A stretch of 19,231 bases of DNA from an uncultured Alistipes sp. (GTDB lineage Bacteria > Bacteroidota > Bacteroidia > Bacteroidales > Rikenellaceae), in contig CAMWIG010000017.1 of assembly GCA_947174295.1 (NCBI GenBank), positions 1-19,231 on the forward strand. Reading direction: 5' to 3'. The position numbers were made by a program, and so were the translations under genes. The notes beneath the pieces were generated by a model. That model saw only the letters and a list, made by a program, of their open reading frames with translations, was not told the origin of the DNA and did not search any database. Shown here one piece after another: positions 1 to 7,900 of the stretch. Position 1 is the stretch's first letter. The number at the start of each line of letters is the position of its first letter.

Positions 1-66
1 AAATGGGGCAGACTGTAAATCTGCTGGCGTACGCCTTCGGTGGTTCGAATCCATCTCTTCCCACCA
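1..66 (+). tRNA. tRNA-Tyr (GUA), 5' end cut by window edge
   Basis: Three-prime part of a class II tRNA. The anticodon stem (8-12 with 20-24) encloses a loop with anticodon GTA at 15-17. A long variable arm follows (ggcg/cgcc around 26-35), as expected for tyrosine tRNA. The T arm is 39-55 with a canonical TTCGAAT loop. The acceptor strand is 56-62, the discriminator A is at 63 and the CCA end is encoded at 64-66. The acceptor 5' strand and the D arm lie outside the window. It is probably transcribed with the next tRNA and tuf. Confidence 0.95.
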
Positions 67-142
67 ATTACAATGGCGCCGATCGGGGTTGCGAAAAGGA
101 GGTCGAAAGACCGACGGGCATACTCTGATACGGTGTATTTTT

Positions 143-218
143 GCGGAAGTAGCTCAGTTGATAGAGCATTAGCCTTCCAAGCTAAGGGTCGCGAGTTTGA
201 GCCTCGTCTTCCGCTCCA
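143..218 (+). tRNA. tRNA-Gly (UCC)
   Basis: A complete cloverleaf. The acceptor is 143-149 with 208-214, the D stem 152-155 with 164-167, the anticodon stem 169-173 with 181-185 and the T stem 191-195 with 203-207. The anticodon TCC is at 176-178, the discriminator T at 215 and CCA is encoded at 216-218. The D loop reads AGTTGATA and the T loop TTTGAGC, so the normally invariant G19 and C56 are A (161) and T (198). The two changes compensate each other and keep a Watson-Crick pair, so the gene is likely functional. It lies 76 bases after tRNA-Tyr and 111 bases before tuf; the spacer before it holds a small ggtc-GAAA-gacc hairpin (101-112). Confidence 0.95.
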
Positions 219-329
219 AAGGGTGCAAGTGGTGTCGGTCTCCGAATCGAAAGAGAGGGGCGGCGCACACTTGATTTCCCGTATAAGACGATAAGTAATT
301 TTTAAATAACTTAAAATACTTTTAAAGCT

Positions 330-1514
<1,185 letters not shown>

Positions 1515-1530
1515 TCACGCATAACCTTCG

Positions 1531-1573
1531 AGTGAAGCGGCGCAGTTGAAGCCGCACCGCTTCACTCTCTTTT
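1531..1573 (+). terminator. Hairpin terminator/attenuator between tuf and tRNA-Trp
   Basis: A perfect 10-bp inverted repeat, agtgaagcgg (1531-1540) and ccgcttcact (1557-1566), is followed by the weak T-rich run ctctttta that leads straight into tRNA-Trp. A competing inner pairing, gcggc (1537-1541) with gccgc (1551-1555), is possible. It probably ends much of the tuf transcript; read-through or processing may still feed tRNA-Trp and secE. The T tract is interrupted, so termination efficiency is uncertain. Confidence 0.6.
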
Positions 1574-1647
1574 AGGAGCATAGTTCAAGGGTAGAATAGC
1601 GGTCTCCAAAACCGTTGATGGGAGTTCGAATCTCTCTGCTCCTGCCA
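1574..1647 (+). tRNA. tRNA-Trp (CCA)
   Basis: A complete cloverleaf. The acceptor aggagca (1574-1580) pairs with tgctcct (1637-1643). The D stem is GTTC/GAAT, the anticodon CCA is at 1606-1608 and the T loop is a canonical TTCGAAT. The discriminator is G at 1644 and CCA is encoded at 1645-1647. It starts right after the tuf terminator and ends 16 bases before secE. tRNA-Trp next to secE-nusG is a familiar arrangement in bacteria. Confidence 0.96.
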
Positions 1648-1663
1648 AATAAAAGAACAGAAT

Positions 1664-1861
1664 ATGTTTAATTACGTTAAAGAATCCTATAACGAGCTTG
1701 TTAACAAGGTGACGTGGCCTTCGTTCGCACAGTTGCAGAGCTCCACGATCGTGGTGATGGTGGCTTCGCTGCTTTTTGCAATAGTAGTGCTGGCGATGGA
1801 CTTGTCCTTTGAGAACATCATGGCTTCCATATACAAGACTTTGGGTAATCTGGGTCGTTAA
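1664..1861 (+). CDS. secE: Preprotein translocase subunit SecE
   Basis: A small 65-residue inner-membrane subunit that clamps SecY in the Sec translocon. It is the short single-span form typical outside the Gammaproteobacteria. The amphipathic N-terminal segment carries the family signature KVTWPS (15-20), followed by one membrane helix at about residues 28-47 (IVVMVASLLFAIVVLAMDL). It lies between tRNA-Trp and nusG, the usual bacterial location. There is no Shine-Dalgarno. The start is chosen because it gives the standard length and is the only ATG before the signature. Confidence 0.95.
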   Translation: MFNYVKESYNELVNKVTWPSFAQLQSSTIVVMVASLLFAIVVLAMDLSFENIMASIYKTLGNLGR

Positions 1862-1889
1862 TTGTTTTATATTTGTTTAAATTAAAGCG

Positions 1890-2450
1890 ATGAACGAAAT
1901 TAAGAAAGAGTGGTATGTAGTCCGTGCTATCGGTGGTAAGGAGAATAAGGTCAAAGAGTACATCGAGTCCGAAATTCGCCACAACCATTTGGAGGATTAC
2001 ATTTCGCAGGTGCTGATTCCCACTGAGAAAGTCTATACCATTCGCAATGGTAAGAAAATCTCGAAAGAAAAGGTCTCCTATCCCGGCTATGTTCTGGTGG
2101 AGGCCGCGTTTGTAGGACAAATTCCGATTATACTTCGCAATGTTCCCAATGTGCTCGGCTTCCTCGGTGATACCAAGGAGGATAGTCGTCAGATGAAGGC
2201 TACGCCGCTTCGTCCACAAGAAGTGAGCCGTATTCTGGGTCGTGTCGATGAGATGAGCAACATGGACGAGGAGAACGAAGAGCCGTTCTTCGTCGGCGAG
2301 ACCGTCAAGGTTACGGACGGTCCTTTCTCAAGCTTCCAAGGTACTATTGAGACAGTCGACAATGAGCGTCGCAAGCTCACGGTTTCCGTGAAGATTTTCG
2401 GGCGCAAGACTCCTATGGAGTTGAGCTTCACACAAGTAGAAAAAGAATAA
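1890..2450 (+). CDS. nusG: Transcription termination/antitermination factor NusG
   Basis: NusG binds the RNA polymerase clamp, raises processivity and links transcription with Rho or the ribosome. The protein has 186 residues, the expected size. The NGN domain is about residues 6-118: it starts WYVVRAIGGKENKVKEYIE and includes the typical YPGYVLVEA segment near 64-72. An acidic linker (about 122-131) leads to a C-terminal KOW domain from about 133 (GETVKVTDGPFSSFQGTIE). It lies 28 bases after secE and 16 before rplK, so it sits inside the ribosomal-protein operon. Confidence 0.98.
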   Translation: MNEIKKEWYVVRAIGGKENKVKEYIESEIRHNHLEDYISQVLIPTEKVYTIRNGKKISKEKVSYPGYVLVEAAFVGQIPIILRNVPNVLGFLGDTKEDSRQMKATPLRPQEVSRILGRVDEMSNMDEENEEPFFVGETVKVTDGPFSSFQGTIETVDNERRKLTVSVKIFGRKTPMELSFTQVEKE

Positions 2451-2466
2451 TTAACCAAGGAAAATT

Positions 2467-2907
2467 ATGGCAAAAGAGGTTGCTGCATTTATTAAATTGC
2501 AGATTAAAGGTGGTGCCGCCAATCCCTCTCCCCCAGTAGGTCCTGCGTTGGGTTCCAAGGGAGTCAATATCATGGACTTCTGCAAGCAGTTCAACGCACG
2601 TACACAGGACAAGGCGGGCAAGGTGCTGCCGGTAATAATCACGGTTTACAGCGATAAGTCGTTCGATTTCGTTGTTAAACAGCCGCCCGTAGCCATCCAG
2701 CTCAAGGAGGCAGCCAAAATCAAGTCGGGTTCCGCACAGCCCAACCGTTCGAAAGTCGGTGAGGTGACGTGGGAGCAGGTCAAGGCTATCGCCGAGGACA
2801 AGATGCCCGACATGAACTGCTTCACCGTTGAGGCCGCTATGCGCATGGTAGCAGGTACTGCACGCAGTATGGGTATCAACGTTGTCGGAGAATTTCCTAA
2901 ATTGTAA
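2467..2907 (+). CDS. rplK: 50S ribosomal protein L11
   Basis: L11 (uL11) binds the GTPase-associated region of 23S rRNA at the base of the L7/L12 stalk. The protein has 146 residues. The proline-rich NPSPPVGPALG switch (about 19-29) in the N-terminal domain is the target area of thiopeptides. The C-terminal RNA-binding domain holds the conserved stretch with KIKSGSAQPNR and the final AAMRMVAGTARSMGI. A weak AAGGA lies five bases before the start. The stop is eight bases before rplA, which suggests tight co-translation. Confidence 0.98.
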   Translation: MAKEVAAFIKLQIKGGAANPSPPVGPALGSKGVNIMDFCKQFNARTQDKAGKVLPVIITVYSDKSFDFVVKQPPVAIQLKEAAKIKSGSAQPNRSKVGEVTWEQVKAIAEDKMPDMNCFTVEAAMRMVAGTARSMGINVVGEFPKL

Positions 2908-2915
2908 TTGAGAAG

Positions 2916-3614
2916 ATGAGTAAGTTGACAAAAAATCAAAAAATCGCCTACGCAAAGGTTGAGCCCCACAAGGCTTATAAGCTCGCTGAGGCCGCAGCTC
3001 TTCTGAAAGAAATTACTTTTACGAAGTTCGATGCCTCCGTGGATATCGACGTGCGTCTGGGCGTTGACCCGCGCAAGGCCAATCAGATGGTTCGCGGCGT
3101 GGTTACTCTTCCTCACGGTACGGGTAAGACGGTTCGCGTTCTGGCCCTCTGTACTCCCGACAAGGAGGCCGAGGCCAAGGCTGCCGGTGCAGACTACGTA
3201 GGTCTGGATGAGTACGTGGAGAAGATCAAGGGCGGTTGGACCGACGTCGACGTTATCGTCACTACGCCCAACGTTATGGGCAAGGTCGGTGCTCTGGGTC
3301 GTATCCTCGGTCCTCGCGGTCTGATGCCTAACCCCAAAACGGGTACCGTTACGATGGAGATCGGCAAGGCTATCAGCGAGGTTAAGTCGGGTAAGATCGA
3401 CTTCAAGGTGGACAAGTTCGGTATCGTACATACGTCGGTAGGTAAGATTTCGTTCTCCGCCGAGCAGATTGTCGACAACGCCAACGAGGTTCTGAGCGCC
3501 ATTATCAAGCTCAAACCGTCGGCTGCCAAGGGAACCTACGTCAAGAGCATCTATCTCTCGACGACCATGAGCCCGGGCTTGCAGATCGACTCCAAATCAG
3601 TAGAAACCAAATAA
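2916..3614 (+). CDS. rplA: 50S ribosomal protein L1
   Basis: L1 (uL1) forms the mobile L1 stalk that contacts and releases E-site tRNA. The protein has 232 residues, the standard length. The L1 signature TPNVMGKVGALGRILGPRG spans about 117-135 and is followed by LMPNPKTGTV. It follows rplK after eight bases. In many bacteria L1 represses its own operon by binding a site that mimics 23S rRNA; the short gaps around rplK and rplA leave little room for such a leader here. The bases just after its stop carry the Shine-Dalgarno of rplJ. Confidence 0.98.
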   Translation: MSKLTKNQKIAYAKVEPHKAYKLAEAAALLKEITFTKFDASVDIDVRLGVDPRKANQMVRGVVTLPHGTGKTVRVLALCTPDKEAEAKAAGADYVGLDEYVEKIKGGWTDVDVIVTTPNVMGKVGALGRILGPRGLMPNPKTGTVTMEIGKAISEVKSGKIDFKVDKFGIVHTSVGKISFSAEQIVDNANEVLSAIIKLKPSAAKGTYVKSIYLSTTMSPGLQIDSKSVETK

Positions 3615-3616
3615 AG

Positions 3617-3623
3617 AAGGAGG
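3617..3623 (+). promoter_or_regulatory. Strong Shine-Dalgarno of rplJ
   Basis: AAGGAGG stands nine bases before the rplJ ATG, starting two bases after the rplA stop. The other start sites in this window have no comparable motif (rplK has only AAGGA, rplA only GAGAAG), and Bacteroidota mRNAs usually lack one. It supports the chosen rplJ start. Confidence 0.75.
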
Positions 3624-3632
3624 AATTAAGAG

Positions 3633-4154
3633 ATGACAAAGGAAGAAAAAGCGCTTGTTATTAACAGCCTGACCGAGCAGCTCAACGAGTATCCTCACTT
3701 CTACATCACCAACATCGAGTCGCTCAACGCCGAGCAGACGGCTACTCTCCGTCGCAAGTGCTTCGAGAGCGGAGTGAAGCTCGTCGTTGTGAAGAACACG
3801 CTTCTGGGCAAGGCTTTGGAGCGTGCGGATAAGGCGGATGCTGATCTGATTGGTGTATTGGAGGGGTCGACCTCCGTTATGTTCGCACAGACGGGTAAGG
3901 TGCCTGCCGTTCTTATCAAGGAGTTCCGCAAGAAGAACGACAAGCCGGTACTGAAAGCCGCTTATGTCGAGGGTTGCGTCTACGTAGGCGACAATCAGCT
4001 CGATGCACTGTGCAACATCAAGAGCCGCGAGGAGCTCATCGGCGATATCGTCGCTCTGCTCCAATCGCCTGCGAAGAACGTTATTTCCGCTCTTCAAGGC
4101 AATGCCGGCCAAAAGATTGCGGGTATCGTGAAGACGCTCGAATCGAGAAATTAA
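3633..4154 (+). CDS. rplJ: 50S ribosomal protein L10
   Basis: L10 (uL10) anchors L7/L12 dimers to the ribosome and binds the same rRNA region as L11. The protein has 173 residues. The N-terminal RNA-binding domain includes VVVKNTLLGKALE (about 50-62), and the C-terminal helix that binds L12 dimers ends the chain (NVISALQGNAGQKIAGIVKTLESRN). It starts 18 bases after rplA and ends 42 bases before rplL. A strong Shine-Dalgarno precedes it. The 18-base gap cannot hold the L10 leader RNA known from other bacteria, so any L10 autoregulation must use another site. Confidence 0.97.
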   Translation: MTKEEKALVINSLTEQLNEYPHFYITNIESLNAEQTATLRRKCFESGVKLVVVKNTLLGKALERADKADADLIGVLEGSTSVMFAQTGKVPAVLIKEFRKKNDKPVLKAAYVEGCVYVGDNQLDALCNIKSREELIGDIVALLQSPAKNVISALQGNAGQKIAGIVKTLESRN

Positions 4155-4196
4155 TCTTATTAGAAAACAAAACAAAATTTAATAAAAATTACAACT

Positions 4197-4574
4197 ATGG
4201 CAGATGTAAAGAAACTTGCAGAAGAATTGGTAAATTTGACTGTTAAGGAGGTAAACGAATTGGCTACCATCCTCAAAGAGGAGTATGGCATTGAACCGGC
4301 TGCTGCAGCTGTTGCTGTTGCTGCTGCTCCCGCCGCCGCTGGCGAGGCAGCTGCTGCTGAGAAGACTTCGTTCGACGTAGTGCTGAAAAGCGCAGGTCAG
4401 GCTAAGCTTCAGGTTATCAAGGTCGTTAAGGAGGTTGCAGGTCTGTCGCTCGGCGACGCTAAGGCTCTCGTTGACGGTGCTCCCAAGAACGTTAAGGAGG
4501 GTGTCTCCAAGGAGGAGGCTGAGGCAGTTAAGGCCCAGCTCGAGGAGGCAGGTGCTGAGGTTGAGCTGAAGTAG
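4197..4574 (+). CDS. rplL: 50S ribosomal protein L7/L12
   Basis: The multi-copy stalk protein (bL12) that recruits translational GTPases. It has 125 residues with the classic layout: an N-terminal dimerisation domain (about 1-32), an alanine-rich flexible hinge (about 34-55, PAAAAVAVAAAPAAAGEAAAA) and a globular C-terminal domain beginning KTSFDVVLKSAG, with the GLSLGDAKALVD and AEAVKAQLEEAGAEVELK segments. The start lies in an AT-rich leader without a Shine-Dalgarno. A hairpin and then an intrinsic terminator follow the stop. Confidence 0.98.
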   Translation: MADVKKLAEELVNLTVKEVNELATILKEEYGIEPAAAAVAVAAAPAAAGEAAAAEKTSFDVVLKSAGQAKLQVIKVVKEVAGLSLGDAKALVDGAPKNVKEGVSKEEAEAVKAQLEEAGAEVELK

Positions 4575-4928
4575 TCATCGACTGCTGAAAGGTTTGCTTT
4601 CAGACAACTCGGGTATAGAGCTTACACTATGGTAAGCCCTATACCTTTTTTGAGTCTAAGGGTCGGGAGTGCCACTCTGAGCTGTGCCCGATCTTTGACA
4701 TGAAAATGCTCTCAGGGTGTAATGTGTTTACGCTGAGGGCATTAGCGGGATATAAACCCCGTTCTTCAACTGCGGCGGCATGGCCCTATGCCACGCTTCG
4801 GCGATGTGCGGCGAGTGATTCGCGGCGATTCGGCGGGCGAAGGCATGAAACGAGGACGTCACGTTGCAAGGTTCGACGCCTCTGCGGATTGAAAAGGTAT
4901 ATACCAAATTAAAACAGTGGATTAGCCA
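4575..4928 (+). other. Structured 354-base leader between rplL and rpoB
   Basis: No gene is supported here. By eye it holds four successive hairpins. The first is 4585-4591 with 4597-4603. The second is the terminator listed separately. The third is 4661-4667 with 4687-4693, 7 bp with one G-T pair. The fourth is 4706-4715 with 4733-4742, 10 bp with one G-T pair. A GC-rich tail follows, with three CGGCGA repeats plus a related CGGCGG (4799-4840) and an AT-rich stretch before rpoB. It probably sets how much transcription passes from the ribosomal-protein genes into rpoBC. No consensus promoter was found, although one cannot be excluded. Confidence 0.6.
4612..4651 (+). terminator. Intrinsic terminator/attenuator after rplL
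   Basis: A long stem has ggtatag (4612-4618) paired with ctatacc (4639-4645), then one A-C mismatch, then gcttac (4620-4625) with gtaagc (4632-4637), and a six-base loop. Six T residues follow directly (4646-4651). This is a classical Rho-independent terminator. Because rpoB and rpoC follow in the same direction with no clear promoter between, it probably works as a partial terminator that lowers RNA polymerase subunit synthesis relative to L7/L12. Confidence 0.85.
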
Positions 4929-7900
4929 ATGTCCAATACAACACAACAACAAAGAATCAGCTTCTCGACAGTCAAGAACCGGGTGCCTTATCCCGACTTG
5001 CTGGAAGTGCAGCTCAAATCGTTCCGGGACTTCTTCCAGATGGATACCACGGCCGAAAATCGTAAGAACGAGGGCCTCTACAAGGTATTTCAGGAGAATT
5101 TCCCGATTACCGATACCCGGAACAACTTCGTTCTGGAATTTATCGACTACTATATCGACCCGCCCCGCTACTCGATAGAGGAGTGTTTGGAGCGCGGTCT
5201 CACGTACAGTGTTCCTCTCAAAGCGAAACTCAAACTATACTGCACGGATGACGAGCACGAGGATTTCGGCGTTGTCGTGCAGGATGTCTATTTCGGCACC
5301 ATTCCCTACATGACCGAGCGCGGTACGTTCGTCATCAACGGTGCCGAGCGCGTCATCGTGTCGCAGCTGCACCGCTCGCCGGGCGTATTCTTCGGCCAGA
5401 GCATGCACACCAACGGCACGAAGCTCTACTCGGCGCGAATCATCCCGTTCAAGGGTTCGTGGATCGAGTTCGCTACGGACATCAACAACGTGATGTACGC
5501 ATATATCGACCGCAAGAAGAAGCTGCCCGTCACGACGCTGCTGCGCGCCATCGGTTTCGAGGCCGACCAGCAGATTCTCGAAATCTTCGACCTGGCCGAC
5601 GAGGTGAAGGTCACCAAGTCCAACTTGAAGAAGGCCGTGGGCCGCAAGCTTGCCGCACGCGTGCTGACCACGTGGGTGGAGGACTTCGTGGACGAGGATA
5701 CCGGCGAGGTGGTCTCCATCGAGCGTAACAACGTCATCGTCGACCGCGAGACCGTCCTCGAAGAGGAGCACATCGAGCAGATTCTCGAAAGCGACACCAA
5801 GACGATTCTCCTGCACAAGGAGAACCCCGCCGGCGTCGACTTCTCGATTATATACAACACTTTGCAGAAAGACCCCTGCAACTCCGAAAAGGAGGCCGTG
5901 GTCTACATTTACAGACAGCTTCGCGCTTCGGAGCCGCCCGATGAGGCTACGGCCCGCGACGTGATTGACAAGCTGTTCTTCTCGGACAAGCGTTACGACT
6001 TGGGCAATGTCGGCCGTTTCCGCATCAACAACAAGCTGGGACTCGACACCGATCCGGCCATCCGCACGCTGACCCGCGAGGATATCATCGCCATCATCAA
6101 GTACCTGATTCAGCTCATCAACTCGCGTGCCGAAGTCGACGATATCGACCACCTGTCGAACCGCCGCGTGCGCACCGTGGGCGAGCAGCTGTCGAATCAG
6201 TTCTCGGTAGGTTTCGTCCGCATGGCCCGCACTATCCGCGAGCGCATGAACGTGCGCGACAACGAGGTCTTCACTCCGGTGGACCTCATCAATGCCAAGA
6301 CACTGTCGAGCGTCATCAACTCGTTCTTCGGCACGTCGCAGCTGTCGCAGTTCATGGACCAGATCAACCCTCTGGCCGAGGTTACGCACAAGCGCCGTCT
6401 GTCGGCCCTCGGCCCCGGCGGTCTGTCGCGCGACCGCGCAGGCTTCGAGGTGCGAGACGTACACTACACGCACTACGGCCGTCTCTGTCCTATCGAGTCG
6501 CCGGAAGGCCCGAACATCGGTCTTATCTCGTCGCTCTGCGTCTATGCCAAGATTTCGGACATGGGATTCATCGAGACTCCCTACCGCGAGGTGGTCGACG
6601 GCAAGATCGACATGGATAATTCGCACATCAAGTACTACTCGGCAGAGGACGAGGAGGGCAAGGTCGTCGCGCAGTCGAACATGCCTGTCGACGACGAGGG
6701 CAACTTCCTGCGTCCCGACCGCATCAAGGCCCGTCAGGGTGCCGACTTCCCCGTGGTTACGGCTCCGGAGGTCAACCTCATGGACGTAGCCCCCAACCAG
6801 ATTGCCTCGATTGCTGCGAGCCTCATTCCGTTCCTCGAACACGACGACGCCAACCGTGCCCTGATGGGTTCGAACATGATGCGTCAGGCGGTGCCTCTCG
6901 TTACGTGCGAGTCGCCTATCGTCGGTACGGGTATCGAGAAGGACATGATTACCGACAGCCGCATTCAGGTCGTCGCCGAGCGCGACGGCGAGGTCGTATT
7001 CTCCGACGCCACGAAGATTCAGGTCCGCTACGAGCGCACCGAGGACGAGCGCATCTGCTCGTTCGAGCCGGAGGTTACCACCTACATGCTGCCCCGCTAC
7101 CGCCGTACCAACCAGAACACCTCCATCACGCTCAAACCCGCCGTGCTGACTGGCGAGAAGGTCGTGAAGGGCCAGATTCTCACGGACGGCTACTCGACGC
7201 AGGGCGGAGAGCTGGCGCTGGGCCGCAACCTGAAAGTGGCCTTCATGCCCTGGAAGGGTTACAACTTCGAGGATGCAATCGTGATTTCGGAGCGTATCCA
7301 GCGCGAGGACATCTTCACGTCGGTTCACGTCGACGAATACATAATGGAGGTGCGCGACACGAAACGCGGCGTCGAGGAGCTCACGTCGGACATTCCGAAC
7401 GTCAGCGAGGACGCTACGAAAGACCTCGATGCCAACGGTATCATCCGCATCGGCGCCAACGTGCACCCGGGCGATATACTTATAGGTAAGATTACCCCCA
7501 AGGGCGAGAGCGACCCGTCGCCCGAGGAGAAGCTCCTGCGCGCAATCTTCGGCGACAAGGCCGGCGACGTGAAGGATGCTTCGCTGAAAGCGCAGCCGTC
7601 GCTGCACGGTGTGGTCATCGACACCAAGCTTTACAGCCGCGCTGCCAAGGAGGGCAAGAAGGGCAAGAATGCCGAGCGCGCGATGCTCGACCAGCTGGAC
7701 GAGAAGTTCGCCGGTCAGGTCGCCGACCTCACTAAGATTCTTATCCAGAAGCTCTGGACTCTCGTGCAGGGCAAGACCTCGACGGGCATCAACGACTACT
7801 TCGGCGTAGAGCTCTACCCGGCTGGTACGAAGTTCACGCAGAAGCTGTTGGAGGAGCTCGCACGTTCGACGTCCGACGAGAAGACCGGCGTTGCTACTGG

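Noticed and set aside
271..303. Possible promoter before tuf (TTG, 22 bases, TAATTTTT)
   Set aside because: The spacing is 22 rather than 19 and the second box lacks the final G; too weak to list.
4690..4725. Possible promoter before rpoB (GATCTTTG, or TTGACA with TAATGT)
   Set aside because: The first has a wrong first base and no upstream TTG at the right distance. The second has a 19-base gap, too long for an E. coli-type promoter, and does not match the Bacteroidota form.
4700..4912. Possible 70-codon leader peptide in the rplL-rpoB gap
   Set aside because: No start signal, odd composition and overlap with the hairpins; nothing supports translation.
6330..6420. Rifampicin-resistance change in rpoB, because the cluster reads DQINPLAE where Escherichia coli has DQNNPLSE
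   Set aside because: The residues most often tied to resistance (D477, H487, S492 here) are unchanged, and the differing residues look like ordinary variation between phyla.
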